NCBI GenBank assembly: GCA_023415635.1 | Contig: JAEZJV010000046.1 | Coordinates: 62,001 to 126,000, forward strand | Source: Bacillota bacterium | GTDB taxonomy: Bacteria; Bacillota; Clostridia; Lachnospirales; Lachnospiraceae | Direction: 5' to 3' | DNA length: 64,000 bases | Shown: positions 9,034 through 17,784 of the stretch, piece by piece | Numbering within the stretch: position 1 is the stretch's first letter | Layout: each line of letters opens with the position of its first letter | Notes under the pieces: model-generated | Seen by the model: only the letters and a program-made list of their open reading frames with translations | What the model was told of the DNA's origin: nothing | Databases searched by the model: none | Program-made: the position numbers and the translations under genes

Positions 9034-9342
9034 AGCGGGCTGCCAACACAAAACTATTATTCATTACTTAGAATTCAGGTGTGATGACAGTGTTGATCTA
9101 ATTTACTGATTAAGAGCTTTCTTGGTAATACTTGCTTTAGGGGAGGAGTATTCTATTCCGGAAATCGTCTATGGAGGGACGATTAAGGAGTACGCGACAT
9201 GGATGTCGCTATACTCCGACGGAATGTTTCATACTCCGATACGAAAGCTTAGTATTACCTGAAAGCAATTACTGTCAGTAAAATAGATCAGCACTGTCAT
9301 CACACCGTTCCTAGCATGAAACCTTTTGTGTGGCAGCCCGCT
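9034..9342. other. 309-nt multi-arm inverted-repeat element (MITE-like or structured RNA)
   Basis: A nested set of complementary arms covers the whole gap between two convergent genes: 9034-9053 with 9324-9342 (one bulge), 9078-9100 with 9284-9306 (22 of 23 plus one G-U), 9102-9109 with 9275-9282, 9116-9121 with 9261-9266, 9124-9132 with 9251-9259, 9134-9138 with 9244-9248, 9145-9151 with 9231-9237 and 9155-9160 with 9220-9225. Inside sit two local hairpins (9163-9169/9178-9184 and 9187-9200/9203-9217). No gene is present. It could be a miniature transposable element, a structured RNA or an elaborate bidirectional terminator. Confidence 0.75.
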
Positions 9343-9364
9343 CACTACAAAATGAGGGATTGAA

Positions 9365-10534
9365 TTATTTCGATTTGGATTTGGAATACACATCAAATGC
9401 AACGGCCGCAAGAAGTACAAAGCCCTTGATTGCCTGTTGCCAGTCGATACTAATACCCATAATAGACATACCGTTGTTCAGAACGCCCATGAGTAAACCA
9501 CCGACCATTGCTCCTACTACCGTTCCGACACCGCCTGAAGTGGAGGCTCCGCCGATGAAGCAGGCTGCAATCGCATCAAGCTCAAAATTTACACCGGACT
9601 TCGGTGTGGCGGAATTCAATCTTCCTGTAAAGATGACACCAGCAAGTGCTGCCAATACTCCCATATTGGCATATACCCAGAACATAACCTTCTTAGTATT
9701 GACACCGGATAACTGAGCAGCCTTTGCATTTCCACCAAACGCATAAATATGTCTTCCGGGTATAGTCTTCATGGTTATAAAGGAATAAATCAATACCAAT
9801 ACCACGACGATGATGAGAACCATCGGAACACCTTTATAGGAAGCCAAAGAATACGTAAATGCATTGATTACTACAAGGATGCAGATGAGCTGGGGAATAA
9901 AAACTGCATTTGCGGTTACTTCAAAACCATACTTTTTCTTATTCTTTCTGCTGTTAAGTTCCTTCAGTATATAGAGTATGGAAGCGATGATTCCGCATGC
10001 TATGGTAAAGATATTCTTAAAACCGAGCATGGGGACATCCGGAATGAAGCCTGAAGCCAGGAAGGTATAACCGTCCGGCAGCGGTGCAAGGCTGGTGCCC
10101 TTAAGAACCACCAAGGTTAAACCTCTAAAGATTAGCATGCCTGCCAATGTCGCAATAAAGGCCGGTACACCTACATAGGCAATCCAAAAACCCTGCCAGC
10201 ATCCGATTAAAAGGCCAAGAATTATAGAGGTAATAATGGTCGGTAGAACCGGTATATTCATCTTAAGCATCATAGTGGCTGAAATAGCGCCTACAAAGCC
10301 TGCCACAGAGCCAACGGATAAATCAACATTTCCGCCTGTCAGGATACATAAAAGCATACCAATGGCTAAAATTAATATGTATGCATTCTGCGAGATCAAA
10401 TTAGAAATATTGAGTGGCTTTAACAAAACACCTTTTGTAAAAATTTGAAACAATACGATTACTATGATTAAAGCAATCACCATTACATATTGACGAATAT
10501 TTCCCTTCAACAAAGCACTCGTCTTATTCTTCAT
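9365..10534 (-). CDS. mmsB: Multiple-monosaccharide ABC transporter permease MmsB
   Basis: A 389-residue integral membrane protein of the BPD_transp_2 (ribose/xylose) permease family. It has about 10 hydrophobic segments, the family motif GGNVDLSVGSVAGFVGAISA (about 67-86) and GGASTSGGVGTVVGAMVGG near the C-terminus. Its length and the partner genes match the GguB/MmsB group, which imports glucose, galactose, xylose or arabinose. The start overlaps the 3' end of mmsA by 11 bases, and GGAGG lies 6 bases upstream, so translation is coupled. The structured element at 9034-9342 lies just past its stop. Confidence 0.88.
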   Translation of the reverse strand: MKNKTSALLKGNIRQYVMVIALIIVIVLFQIFTKGVLLKPLNISNLISQNAYILILAIGMLLCILTGGNVDLSVGSVAGFVGAISATMMLKMNIPVLPTIITSIILGLLIGCWQGFWIAYVGVPAFIATLAGMLIFRGLTLVVLKGTSLAPLPDGYTFLASGFIPDVPMLGFKNIFTIACGIIASILYILKELNSRKNKKKYGFEVTANAVFIPQLICILVVINAFTYSLASYKGVPMVLIIVVVLVLIYSFITMKTIPGRHIYAFGGNAKAAQLSGVNTKKVMFWVYANMGVLAALAGVIFTGRLNSATPKSGVNFELDAIAACFIGGASTSGGVGTVVGAMVGGLLMGVLNNGMSIMGISIDWQQAIKGFVLLAAVAFDVYSKSKSK

Positions 10535-12074
10535 GATATCCCTCCTGATTGCTCTGCATTATGCATTGCATTATGTTTTCCTGTGAGGCCTCCTCGGCAC
10601 TCAGTTCTCCCACAATTTTACCCTCGTTCATAACATATACTCTATCGCACATACCTAAGATCTCAGGCAGCTCCGAGGATATCAAAATAATTGTTTTTCC
10701 GTTTTCGGTTAATTCATTGATGACCGAATATATTTCATATTTTGCACCGACATCGATACCGCGTGTCGGTTCATCTAAGATCAAAACATCCGGATTGGAG
10801 AAAATCCATTTACTAAAGACAACCTTTTGTTGATTTCCACCGGATAAATTTCCTGTTTTTTGAAGAATGCTGGAGGATTTTATTCTCAGCTTTGCTCTAT
10901 AATCCTCCGCTACCTTTATCTCCATATTTTCATCAATTACAATGCCTTTACTGATCTTGTGGAATGCAGTAAGACTGATATTACGCTTCACATTATCGAT
11001 CAAAATGAGACCGGCATTCTTTCTGTCCTCTGTCGTATATGCTATACCATGTCTGATAGCATCACTGACATTATTAATTTGAATTTCCTTTCCATCCTTG
11101 AGGATGGTTCCCTCAATTTTTTTACCGAAGGATTTTCCGAAGATACTCATGGCAAACTCAGTACGTCCGGCACCCATAAGCCCTGCTATTCCGACAACTT
11201 CTCCCTTTCGGGTTTTAATGTTGATATTATTCAATACCAGTTTTGAATCGTCTTTGGAATCATATGCACTCCAGTTTCTGACTTCAAAGCAAACCTCACC
11301 GATTGTATGAGAACGCTTGGGAAAGCGATCGACAAGCTCTCGCCCAACCATACCTTTGATGATCTTGGCTTCCGAGATCTCATCCACGCCCTTTACGAGT
11401 GTATCAATTGTTTTTCCATCCCGAAGTACCGTAATTTCATCTGCTACTCTTGTAACCTCATTCAGCTTATGAGAAATAATAATACAGGTTATTCCATGTT
11501 GCTTTAATTCTAAAAGAATATCCAATAAATGCTTGGAATCATCATCATTTAATGCGGCTGTCGGTTCATCCAGAATCAAAATCTTGACATCCTTAGCAAG
11601 CGCTTTGATAATTTCGACCAACTGCTGTTTTCCCATACCGATATCTTGAATTCTGGTATCGATATTCTCATTTAACCCTACCTTTTTCATCATCTCCAAG
11701 GTTTTAGATCTTGTTTTATCCCAACTGATGACCGGTCCGAAGCCGGTTTGCTCATTTCCTAAAAATACATTTTCTGCAATCGAAAGCTGCGGAATCAATG
11801 CGAGTTCCTGATGAATGATAGCAATCCCCTTTGCTTCGCTCTCTTTGATATTCTTGAAGGTACAGATCTGACCGTCAATCACGATATCTCCCTCGTAGGT
11901 ACCATAGGGATAAACACCGCTCAGGACATTCATCAAGGTTGATTTTCCTGCTCCATTTTCACCGACAAGCGCATGGATATGAAGAGGCTTTATTTTTAAG
12001 TTGACGTTATCCAGTGCTTTTACCCCAGGAAACGTTTTAGTAATATTTCTCATTTCCAATGCATATTGTTCCAT
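10524..12074 (-). CDS. mmsA: Multiple-monosaccharide ABC transporter ATPase MmsA
   Basis: A 516-residue tandem ATPase. NBD1 has Walker A GENGAGKS (about 39-46), signature IGMGKQQLVEIIKALAKD and Walker B ILILDEPTAAL. NBD2 has the degenerate Walker A GLMGAGRT normal for this family, LSGGNQQKVVFSKWI and Walker B VLILDEPTRGID. It powers sugar import with MmsB and ChvE. An ATG at 12080 sits only one base from the GGAG, so the ATG at 12074 (7-base spacing) is the better start. A 116-base gap with a hairpin separates it from the binding-protein gene. Confidence 0.9.
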   Translation of the reverse strand: MEQYALEMRNITKTFPGVKALDNVNLKIKPLHIHALVGENGAGKSTLMNVLSGVYPYGTYEGDIVIDGQICTFKNIKESEAKGIAIIHQELALIPQLSIAENVFLGNEQTGFGPVISWDKTRSKTLEMMKKVGLNENIDTRIQDIGMGKQQLVEIIKALAKDVKILILDEPTAALNDDDSKHLLDILLELKQHGITCIIISHKLNEVTRVADEITVLRDGKTIDTLVKGVDEISEAKIIKGMVGRELVDRFPKRSHTIGEVCFEVRNWSAYDSKDDSKLVLNNINIKTRKGEVVGIAGLMGAGRTEFAMSIFGKSFGKKIEGTILKDGKEIQINNVSDAIRHGIAYTTEDRKNAGLILIDNVKRNISLTAFHKISKGIVIDENMEIKVAEDYRAKLRIKSSSILQKTGNLSGGNQQKVVFSKWIFSNPDVLILDEPTRGIDVGAKYEIYSVINELTENGKTIILISSELPEILGMCDRVYVMNEGKIVGELSAEEASQENIMQCIMQSNQEGYHEE

Positions 12075-12139
12075 ATTCATACTCCTTTAGCTATAGCGCT
12101 ACCTACTGATTATTCAGTTGTTATTCTAATTGTACTAAA

Positions 12140-12171
12140 ATGTCGGTTAGCGCCATTCAACTAACCGACAT
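12140..12171 (-). other. Intercistronic hairpin between chvE and mmsA
   Basis: Two perfect 11-base arms (12140-12150 and 12161-12171) enclose a 10-base loop. There is no U-run, so this is more likely an mRNA-stabilising or processing hairpin that keeps the binding-protein message in excess than a full terminator. Confidence 0.6.
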
Positions 12172-12196
12172 CACAGTAATTAAAATCTTACCAGGA

Positions 12197-13381
12197 TTAT
12201 TGAATATCTTCCGGTTTCAAGTATCCAGAGTCCATAACTAATTCTTGATAGTTATCTTTTGTTACGATAAAAGGTGCAAGCAGATAGGACGGAACAATCT
12301 TAACATTATTATCATATGTGCTGGTATCATTGATTTCAGGTTCTTTACCGGAAAGCACTGCATCAACCATGCCTGCTGCTACCTTTGCGAGCTCACGGGT
12401 ATCCTTAAGAATTGTGGAATACTGATCACCGCTTACAATAAGCTTAATGGAGGCTGCTTCAGCATCCTGGCCGGTAACAACCGGTAAGTCCTTACCTGTA
12501 AGACCAAATGCTGTCAAAGCGGAAAGAATACCTCTGGACAGACCATCATAGGGAGATAATACACCGTGAAGAGTCTTACCGTCGGTGTAGTTGGCAGCCA
12601 GAATAGTATCCATACGAGTCTGTGCTACAGCACCATCCCATCTTAGGGTTCCAACTTCTTCCTGAGTAACCTGTCCTGAAGGGATAACGACTGTACCCGC
12701 ATCGATCATTGGCTGTAATACATCCATAGCTCCCTGGAAGAAATAGAAGGAGTTCGTATCATCGGGAGAACCAGCAAAAAGCTCAATATTGTAAGGACCT
12801 TCACCCTTCAGCTTCTTCAATCCATCTACCAATGACTCAGCCTGAAGCTGGCCAACTTTTCTGTTATCGAAGGTTGCGTAATAAGAAACTGCATCTGTAT
12901 TAACTAAGAGACGATCATAGGAGATGATCTTAACTCCGCCTGCTGCTGCAGCATCCAGAGTATCTGATAAAGTGGAGCCGTCAATTGCTGCGATAACAAG
13001 AACTGCTGCTCCCTTAGTAATCATATTTTCAATCTGTGACTTCTGTGTCGGTATATCATCCTCTGCATATTGTAAATCAACTACATATCCCTTTGCTTCG
13101 AGAATTTCTTTCATTGCTGCTCCATCCTTAATCCAACGTTCGCTGGACTGGGTGGGCATTGCAATACCTATGTACTGACCTGCACCGACCTGCTCTACCA
13201 CTTCTTCAGCGACTGCTGCCGGAGCCTCTGTCGGTTCTGCTACCTTTGTCTCGGTTTTAGCCGGCTCCGGAGCCTTAGTATCAGACTCTTTTGATCCGCA
13301 CCCGATAAGCATTGATACCGTCAGAGAAAGAATCATAAGTAATGATAAAATCTTTCTTAATCCCCAAGTGTTTCTTTTCAT
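12197..13381 (-). CDS. chvE: ChvE-type sugar-binding lipoprotein of the MmsAB importer
   Basis: A 394-residue periplasmic-binding-protein type 1 lipoprotein. The start is the ATG at 13381 with GAGGAGG 6 bases upstream; the frame runs 45 bases further but lacks a site there. The signal peptide ends in the lipobox LIGC (Cys28), followed by a Pro/Thr/Glu-rich linker (about 29-70). The binding domain starts at YIGIAMPTQSSERWIKDG and includes YDRLLVNTDAVSYY and SPYDGLSRGILSAL, typical of ChvE/GguC-associated proteins for aldose monosaccharides. First gene of chvE-mmsA-mmsB. Confidence 0.9.
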   Translation of the reverse strand: MKRNTWGLRKILSLLMILSLTVSMLIGCGSKESDTKAPEPAKTETKVAEPTEAPAAVAEEVVEQVGAGQYIGIAMPTQSSERWIKDGAAMKEILEAKGYVVDLQYAEDDIPTQKSQIENMITKGAAVLVIAAIDGSTLSDTLDAAAAGGVKIISYDRLLVNTDAVSYYATFDNRKVGQLQAESLVDGLKKLKGEGPYNIELFAGSPDDTNSFYFFQGAMDVLQPMIDAGTVVIPSGQVTQEEVGTLRWDGAVAQTRMDTILAANYTDGKTLHGVLSPYDGLSRGILSALTAFGLTGKDLPVVTGQDAEAASIKLIVSGDQYSTILKDTRELAKVAAGMVDAVLSGKEPEINDTSTYDNNVKIVPSYLLAPFIVTKDNYQELVMDSGYLKPEDIQ

Positions 13382-13491
13382 AAAATCCTCCTCGTCTTTT
13401 AGGTTATTTTTGTTAATATATGCCAAACTATAGATATGCTATAGTCAACATCGAAATCATACACAACCTATACAAACATTTTTCATAGTTA

Positions 13492-13540
13492 TATGTTCGT
13501 TTATGTTCGTTTTATATTTCGTTTTTGATTGTATGTTTGT
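13492..13540. promoter_or_regulatory. Tandem 10-bp repeats, candidate DeoR operator
   Basis: TATGTTCGTT occurs twice in direct tandem (13492-13501, 13502-13511), followed by a diverged third unit with TTTCGTT and then ATGTTTGTAT near 13532. The reverse complement ATACAAACAT lies at about 13469-13478. Ten-base spacing of CGTT/CGAA units is typical of DeoR-family operators. The array lies between chvE and the deoR-type gene. Confidence 0.55.
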
Positions 13541-13628
13541 ATCATATCATTTACATACTCAATTGTCAACAATATTTTAAGGATATATTCTAGCTTTTTA
13601 TGCATCTTTCACAACGTATATAACAAAT

Positions 13629-13645
13629 ACTTACTCAGAGTAAGT
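13629..13645. promoter_or_regulatory. 17-bp perfect palindrome upstream of deoR-type gene
   Basis: ACTTACTC and GAGTAAGT flank a single central A about 100 bases before the DeoR start. It may be a second operator in the 366-base divergent region 13382-13747, which otherwise holds the tandem repeats and both promoters but no gene. Confidence 0.4.
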
Positions 13646-13747
13646 TCGTATTGTTTTTTTTCCGGGAATCGTGTATCATATTCAAATAAAACACTAATTT
13701 TGCAGTAGATTTTTGCTGCCGGATAGCGAAAAGATAGGACAGGGTTT

Positions 13748-14521
13748 ATGTTTGCGATAGAAAGAATAAAAATCATTAAGAATCACCTGCTGAAGGAGCA
13801 AAAGGTATCGGTCTCAAAATTAAGTCAATTATTGGATGTAACCGAGGTGACGATACGCCGCGATTTAGAAAAGCTTGAAAACGAGGGGTTTCTCAAACGT
13901 ACTCATGGTGGAGCTGTGTTGATGGATTATGTCGAGGAATCTGCCTTAGGAGAGTATGAGGAAAGTAAAGATATTCTTCTATATCAGGAAATTGCAGATA
14001 CTGCCTTCCATCTGGTCAATGACGGTGAAGCAATCATGCTCACGAATGGTACGGTAAATGCCTATATTGCCAAAGCGTTATCCGAGCATTCCAATCTGAC
14101 TATCGTCACAAATGACCTGGTGATAGCCTCTGCCTTCTCCCATTCTCCCGGGAATAATCTGATACTGCTGGGTGGTGATTTAGAGGAAAATGCGTTATAT
14201 GGTCAGATGACAACAGATAATTTGAAAAACTTTTCTTTTGATCATATCTTTATAGAAATTGACGGTTTCAATGAAACGGTCGGAATTACCGTTTCCAGCA
14301 CTAAAAAGGCCACCTTAATACAACAGGCGATTAAGCAGGCCGACTCCGTCACTATGGTCTGCCTGTCCCGTTTTTTTGGTATTAAATCGCTTTATCGTGT
14401 CGGAAACCTTAATTTATCACATCGTGTACTGACAGACTCCAACTTAGAAGACAGATATAAGAACTATATTTATAATCAAAACATACCATTATTCACTTCA
14501 ATTGATGTTTATGAGAATTAA
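13748..14521 (+). CDS. DeoR family transcriptional regulator
   Basis: A 257-residue regulator. The N-terminal helix-turn-helix VSKLSQLLDVTEVTIRRDL (about 20-38) with the wing EGFLKRTHGGAV is diagnostic for DeoR. The C-terminal sugar-phosphate isomerase-like sensor domain contains VNDGEAIMLTNGTVNAYIAK, IVTNDLVIAS and LLGGDLEENALYG. Such proteins repress sugar operons and release DNA upon binding a phosphorylated sugar. It diverges from the chvE-mmsAB importer and precedes the orphan ATPase gene, so both are plausible targets. The ribosome binding site (AGGG near the ATG) is weak. Confidence 0.87.
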   Translation: MFAIERIKIIKNHLLKEQKVSVSKLSQLLDVTEVTIRRDLEKLENEGFLKRTHGGAVLMDYVEESALGEYEESKDILLYQEIADTAFHLVNDGEAIMLTNGTVNAYIAKALSEHSNLTIVTNDLVIASAFSHSPGNNLILLGGDLEENALYGQMTTDNLKNFSFDHIFIEIDGFNETVGITVSSTKKATLIQQAIKQADSVTMVCLSRFFGIKSLYRVGNLNLSHRVLTDSNLEDRYKNYIYNQNIPLFTSIDVYEN

Positions 14522-14556
14522 TATGAGCTGTATCAACGCTTTTACGTGGGAGGTTT

Positions 14557-16071
14557 ATGATGATCATTCCGTTACTTGAACTGAAGAATATTAATCTCAC
14601 CGTATCGAATTTCAAGATTAGAAATGTAAGCATCTCTCTGTATCCCGGAGAAGTTCACATGATAATGGGTGAAAATGGTTCCGGTAAAAGTATGCTGATG
14701 GAAATGATATGCGGTATGTTACAGCCTGATTCCGGGGAAATCTATTTTGAAGGTCAGTTGATTAAGCCGAAGAGCCTCTCCTTTTATTCTCCCAATGAGC
14801 TTATCTTTATCCAGCAGCATTCTACGCTTTTAGAGAACATCAGCGTGGCGGAAAATCTGTATTTTCACAGTCTGCCTTATAAGAATAAATTACTGCGTAT
14901 CATTGATTTTGAAAAACTGAATAAGCAGTTTCTTGAGTTAATTCGTGAGTTCAATTTACCGATCGATATGACGGATAAGGTTAGCACCCTCGGTTTGGCT
15001 CAAAGACAGATGATTGAGTTCTGCAAGGCCTATATTTCTGATTCAAAAATAGTAATTTTAGATGAGCCCTCAGCTTCTCTCACCTCCAGTGAACGCGAAA
15101 TACTTTATAGGATCGTTAATTATATCAAAGCAAGAGGCGCCGGTATTTTCTACATAACACATCGTATCGACGACACCATGCGAATTGGTGACCGGGTATC
15201 CATCATAAATAACGGTTCCTTAATCGGAACAAGAAGTATCAAGGAGACTTCCGAGGCCGAGCTCGTACATCTTCTGATCGGTTCTAATCTGAATGAGCGT
15301 TATCCGAAGATGAATATTAAAAAGGGAAAGATTCTTCTCTCAGTATCGAATCTGTGCTATGAAGACAAGCTATCCAATATCAATTTCCAACTAAGGGAAG
15401 GAGAGGTGCTGGGCATTACTGGGCCAGCCGGTTCAGGCAGAACACTTCTCGCCAATTGTCTTTTCGGAGCAGTCAGGTACAGCGGTCAGATTCATATTAA
15501 TAATAGGTTGATCCAGCTTAACAGCCCTCGGGAGGCAATTCGTAACGGAATCGCTCTTCTGCCCGAGAATCGATATGAAGATTCCATATTTCAGGAGCTG
15601 GATACCAAAGAAAATGTAGCTTTCCCTTCTCTGCACCGCTTTTCAAGAAATCAGGTAATCAATACCGATTTGATGGAACAGGCAGTTCTGGATTACGTAA
15701 CTAAAATTAATATACCCAAATTCAAACATCAAAGTATTCTTGCCTACAGTGAGGGTAGCCTTCAAAAAGCAATTTTTGCTAAATGGCTCATGAGTCTCGC
15801 AAGGATTTTCATTCTGGATGAGCCCACACGCGGTATTGATCTTGCCAGTAAAATTGATATCTATAACTTTATCAATGATATGACTAAGAAAAAAGCCGGT
15901 ATCATATATATTTCCTCCGATATCGATGAAATCATGGGAATCTGTGACCGTGTTGCAGTTCTATCGGATACGACCTTTATCTGTGATCTATCTACCAGCA
16001 AGACCACCGTGGAGGAGATCACCGCGCTGCAGGTTCGCAGCTCTGCTAATCCCCCTGCATCCAACAAATAA
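14557..16071 (+). CDS. Orphan sugar-type ABC ATPase with diverged second nucleotide-binding domain
   Basis: A 504-residue tandem ATPase of the RbsA/MglA/XylG class. NBD1 has Walker A GENGSGKS (about 36-43), signature region LGLAQRQMIEFCKAY and Walker B IVILDEPSASL. NBD2 has GPAGSGRT, but the usual LSGGNQQK is replaced by YSEGSLQK; Walker B IFILDEPTRGID is kept. No permease or binding protein is encoded next to it; it is paired only with the DeoR gene 35 bases upstream. Two adjacent ATGs (14557, 14560) follow GGGAGG. It may serve the divergent MmsB permease or be regulatory. ATPase class is certain, role is not. Confidence 0.85.
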   Translation: MMIIPLLELKNINLTVSNFKIRNVSISLYPGEVHMIMGENGSGKSMLMEMICGMLQPDSGEIYFEGQLIKPKSLSFYSPNELIFIQQHSTLLENISVAENLYFHSLPYKNKLLRIIDFEKLNKQFLELIREFNLPIDMTDKVSTLGLAQRQMIEFCKAYISDSKIVILDEPSASLTSSEREILYRIVNYIKARGAGIFYITHRIDDTMRIGDRVSIINNGSLIGTRSIKETSEAELVHLLIGSNLNERYPKMNIKKGKILLSVSNLCYEDKLSNINFQLREGEVLGITGPAGSGRTLLANCLFGAVRYSGQIHINNRLIQLNSPREAIRNGIALLPENRYEDSIFQELDTKENVAFPSLHRFSRNQVINTDLMEQAVLDYVTKINIPKFKHQSILAYSEGSLQKAIFAKWLMSLARIFILDEPTRGIDLASKIDIYNFINDMTKKKAGIIYISSDIDEIMGICDRVAVLSDTTFICDLSTSKTTVEEITALQVRSSANPPASNK

Positions 16072-16072
16072 A

Positions 16073-16107
16073 AAAGCCACAACCAATTACCGGTTGCGGC
16101 TTTATTT
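16073..16107 (+). terminator. Rho-independent terminator after the orphan ATPase gene
   Basis: Stem arms 16076-16084 and 16092-16100 (8 of 9 paired) are followed by TTTATTT. An A-run precedes the stem, so it could also work for minus-strand transcripts, including the end of the aminotransferase message. Confidence 0.75.
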
Positions 16108-16184
16108 AATTATATCCTTCATGATTAAGAGCTCTTAGCAGGGCCTGCCCTCTATTACAGCGAGTTATTTCTTAAGGCATACTG

Positions 16185-17408
16185 CTACCTTGTTCCCTTG
16201 TAACCGCTTAAGAATCTTTCGAATTTATCAATTGCCACCTTCAGCTGCTCCAATCTCGGCAGATATACGATACGGAAATGATCCGGTTCATTCCAGTTAA
16301 AGCCCTTCCCGTGAACCATCAGTACATGCTCTTCTCTCAAAAAATCAAGAACAAACTTTTCATCGTCCAGGATATGATACCTTTTGGTATCTATCTTGGG
16401 AAAGATGTAGAAGGCAGCCTTAGGCTTCACAGCCGTGATACCCGGAATGCTGTTCAAACGTTCTGTAATGTATTCTCTCTGCTCATAAATTCTTCCCCCG
16501 GGAAGCAGTAATTCATCTGCACTTTGATATCCTCCAAGAGCCGTCTGTACAATCTGCTGTGCCGGTACATTAGAGCAAAGGCGCATGGAGGAAAGCATGT
16601 TTAAGCCTTCAATATAGCCCTGAGCTCTGGATTTATCACCACTTAAGCTCATCCAGCCAACTCTGAAGCCCGCTATCCTATGGGACTTAGAAAGCCCGTT
16701 CAGAGTCACCACCATCAGATCCGGAGCCAATGAAGCAATGGAAATATGCTCTCCTCCGTCCATGACCAATCTGTCATAGATTTCATCAGCAAAGATGATC
16801 AGTCCGTTCTCTCTTGCAAGATCAACTATTTTCTCCAGTAATTCTCTCGGGTAAAGTGCCCCTGTGGGATTATTGGGATTGATGATTACGATGCCCTTCG
16901 TCTTGTCGGAGACCTTCTTTCTCAAATCCTCCAGATCAGGATTCCAGTCTGACTGCTCATCGCAGATGTAGTGAACGACCTTACCACCTGCCAGGGTTGC
17001 GGCAGCGGTCCACAAGGGATAATCCGGGGATGGAATCAATATCTCGTCTCCATCATTTAGGAGCCCCTGCATACACATAGAAATCAACTCACTGACACCA
17101 TTACCGGTATAGATATCATTGATTCCCACATTCGGGATTCCCTTCAGCTGACAATACTGCATGATTGCTTTTCGTGCAGAGAATATGCCCTTTGAATCAG
17201 AATAGCCTTCCGAGCTGGTCAGATTGGACATCATATCATGAATAACCTCGGTGGGTGCGTCAAAACCAAACGGAGCAGGATTTCCGATATTCAGCTTAAG
17301 TATCCTGATCCCTTGCTCAATCATCCTGTCCGCTTCTTCCACAACCGGGCCTCTTACATCATAGCATACATTATCTAACTTCCTTGATTTTTCGAACAAC
17401 CTCATCAT
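16185..17408 (-). CDS. Alanine aminotransferase-like class I aminotransferase, T-box controlled
   Basis: A 407-residue PLP enzyme of aminotransferase class I/II. The start MMRLFEKSRKLDNVCYDVRG and KLNIGNPAPFGFDAP match the AlaA/YugH alanine aminotransferase group. INPNNPTGALYP, FADEIYDRL and the PLP-lysine motif NGLSKSHRIAGFRVGW are all present. It interconverts alanine and pyruvate with glutamate/2-oxoglutarate. GGAGG lies 9 bases before tandem ATGs. The leader carries a T-box with a GCA (alanine) specifier, so the gene is induced when uncharged tRNA-Ala accumulates, which independently supports an alanine-forming role. Confidence 0.88.
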   Translation of the reverse strand: MMRLFEKSRKLDNVCYDVRGPVVEEADRMIEQGIRILKLNIGNPAPFGFDAPTEVIHDMMSNLTSSEGYSDSKGIFSARKAIMQYCQLKGIPNVGINDIYTGNGVSELISMCMQGLLNDGDEILIPSPDYPLWTAAATLAGGKVVHYICDEQSDWNPDLEDLRKKVSDKTKGIVIINPNNPTGALYPRELLEKIVDLARENGLIIFADEIYDRLVMDGGEHISIASLAPDLMVVTLNGLSKSHRIAGFRVGWMSLSGDKSRAQGYIEGLNMLSSMRLCSNVPAQQIVQTALGGYQSADELLLPGGRIYEQREYITERLNSIPGITAVKPKAAFYIFPKIDTKRYHILDDEKFVLDFLREEHVLMVHGKGFNWNEPDHFRIVYLPRLEQLKVAIDKFERFLSGYKGTR

Positions 17409-17461
17409 ATTCTCATTCCTCCATTTTACTTTATGAAAATGCTAACCATTAAGAATCAGGA

Positions 17462-17778
17462 TAAAAAAAGCCCCAAGCTAAACATTTAGCTTAGGGCGAA
17501 TGTATCTCATCCGTGTTACCACCTAAATTCAGAGAAAGAAGTTCTCTGCTCTCACTCAGTACTGATAAATATGTACATCACATATCTATAGCCTATACCG
17601 TTTCCGATATAACGGTCAGAACCCGACGAAGTCTACTGCTCATATGATGACTAGTATTGATATGAGGTTCGGTTCGTAGCTCAGAAACTGCTTCCTCATC
17701 ATCTTCACGAGAATTTACACCGACCATTCTCTCTCTAGGCATCTGAAGATGAGTACTCCTTTTCGTCATCGCTTATTG
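17462..17778 (-). ncRNA. T-box leader, alanine specifier (GCA)
   Basis: On the minus strand the leader has the stem I K-turn (GATGA near the 5' end, CTGA on the return strand), AGTA on the 5' side of the specifier loop and GAAGCAG on the 3' side, framed by the helix CTCATC/GATGAG. The triplet GCA occupies 17691-17689. The T-box element AGGTGGTAACACGG is at 17524-17511; its TGGT would pair with the ACCA end of tRNA-Ala. The terminator stem is 17497-17470 with a U-run at 17469-17463. T-boxes sense uncharged tRNA. Confidence 0.92.
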
Positions 17779-17784
17779 GATGTT

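Noticed and set aside
10860..11246. Plus-strand frame opposite mmsA
   Set aside because: Antisense shadow of a well-supported ATPase gene.
13492..13540. Short tandem repeats considered as a CRISPR array
   Set aside because: Units are only 10 bases with no unique spacers, fitting a regulator-binding array.
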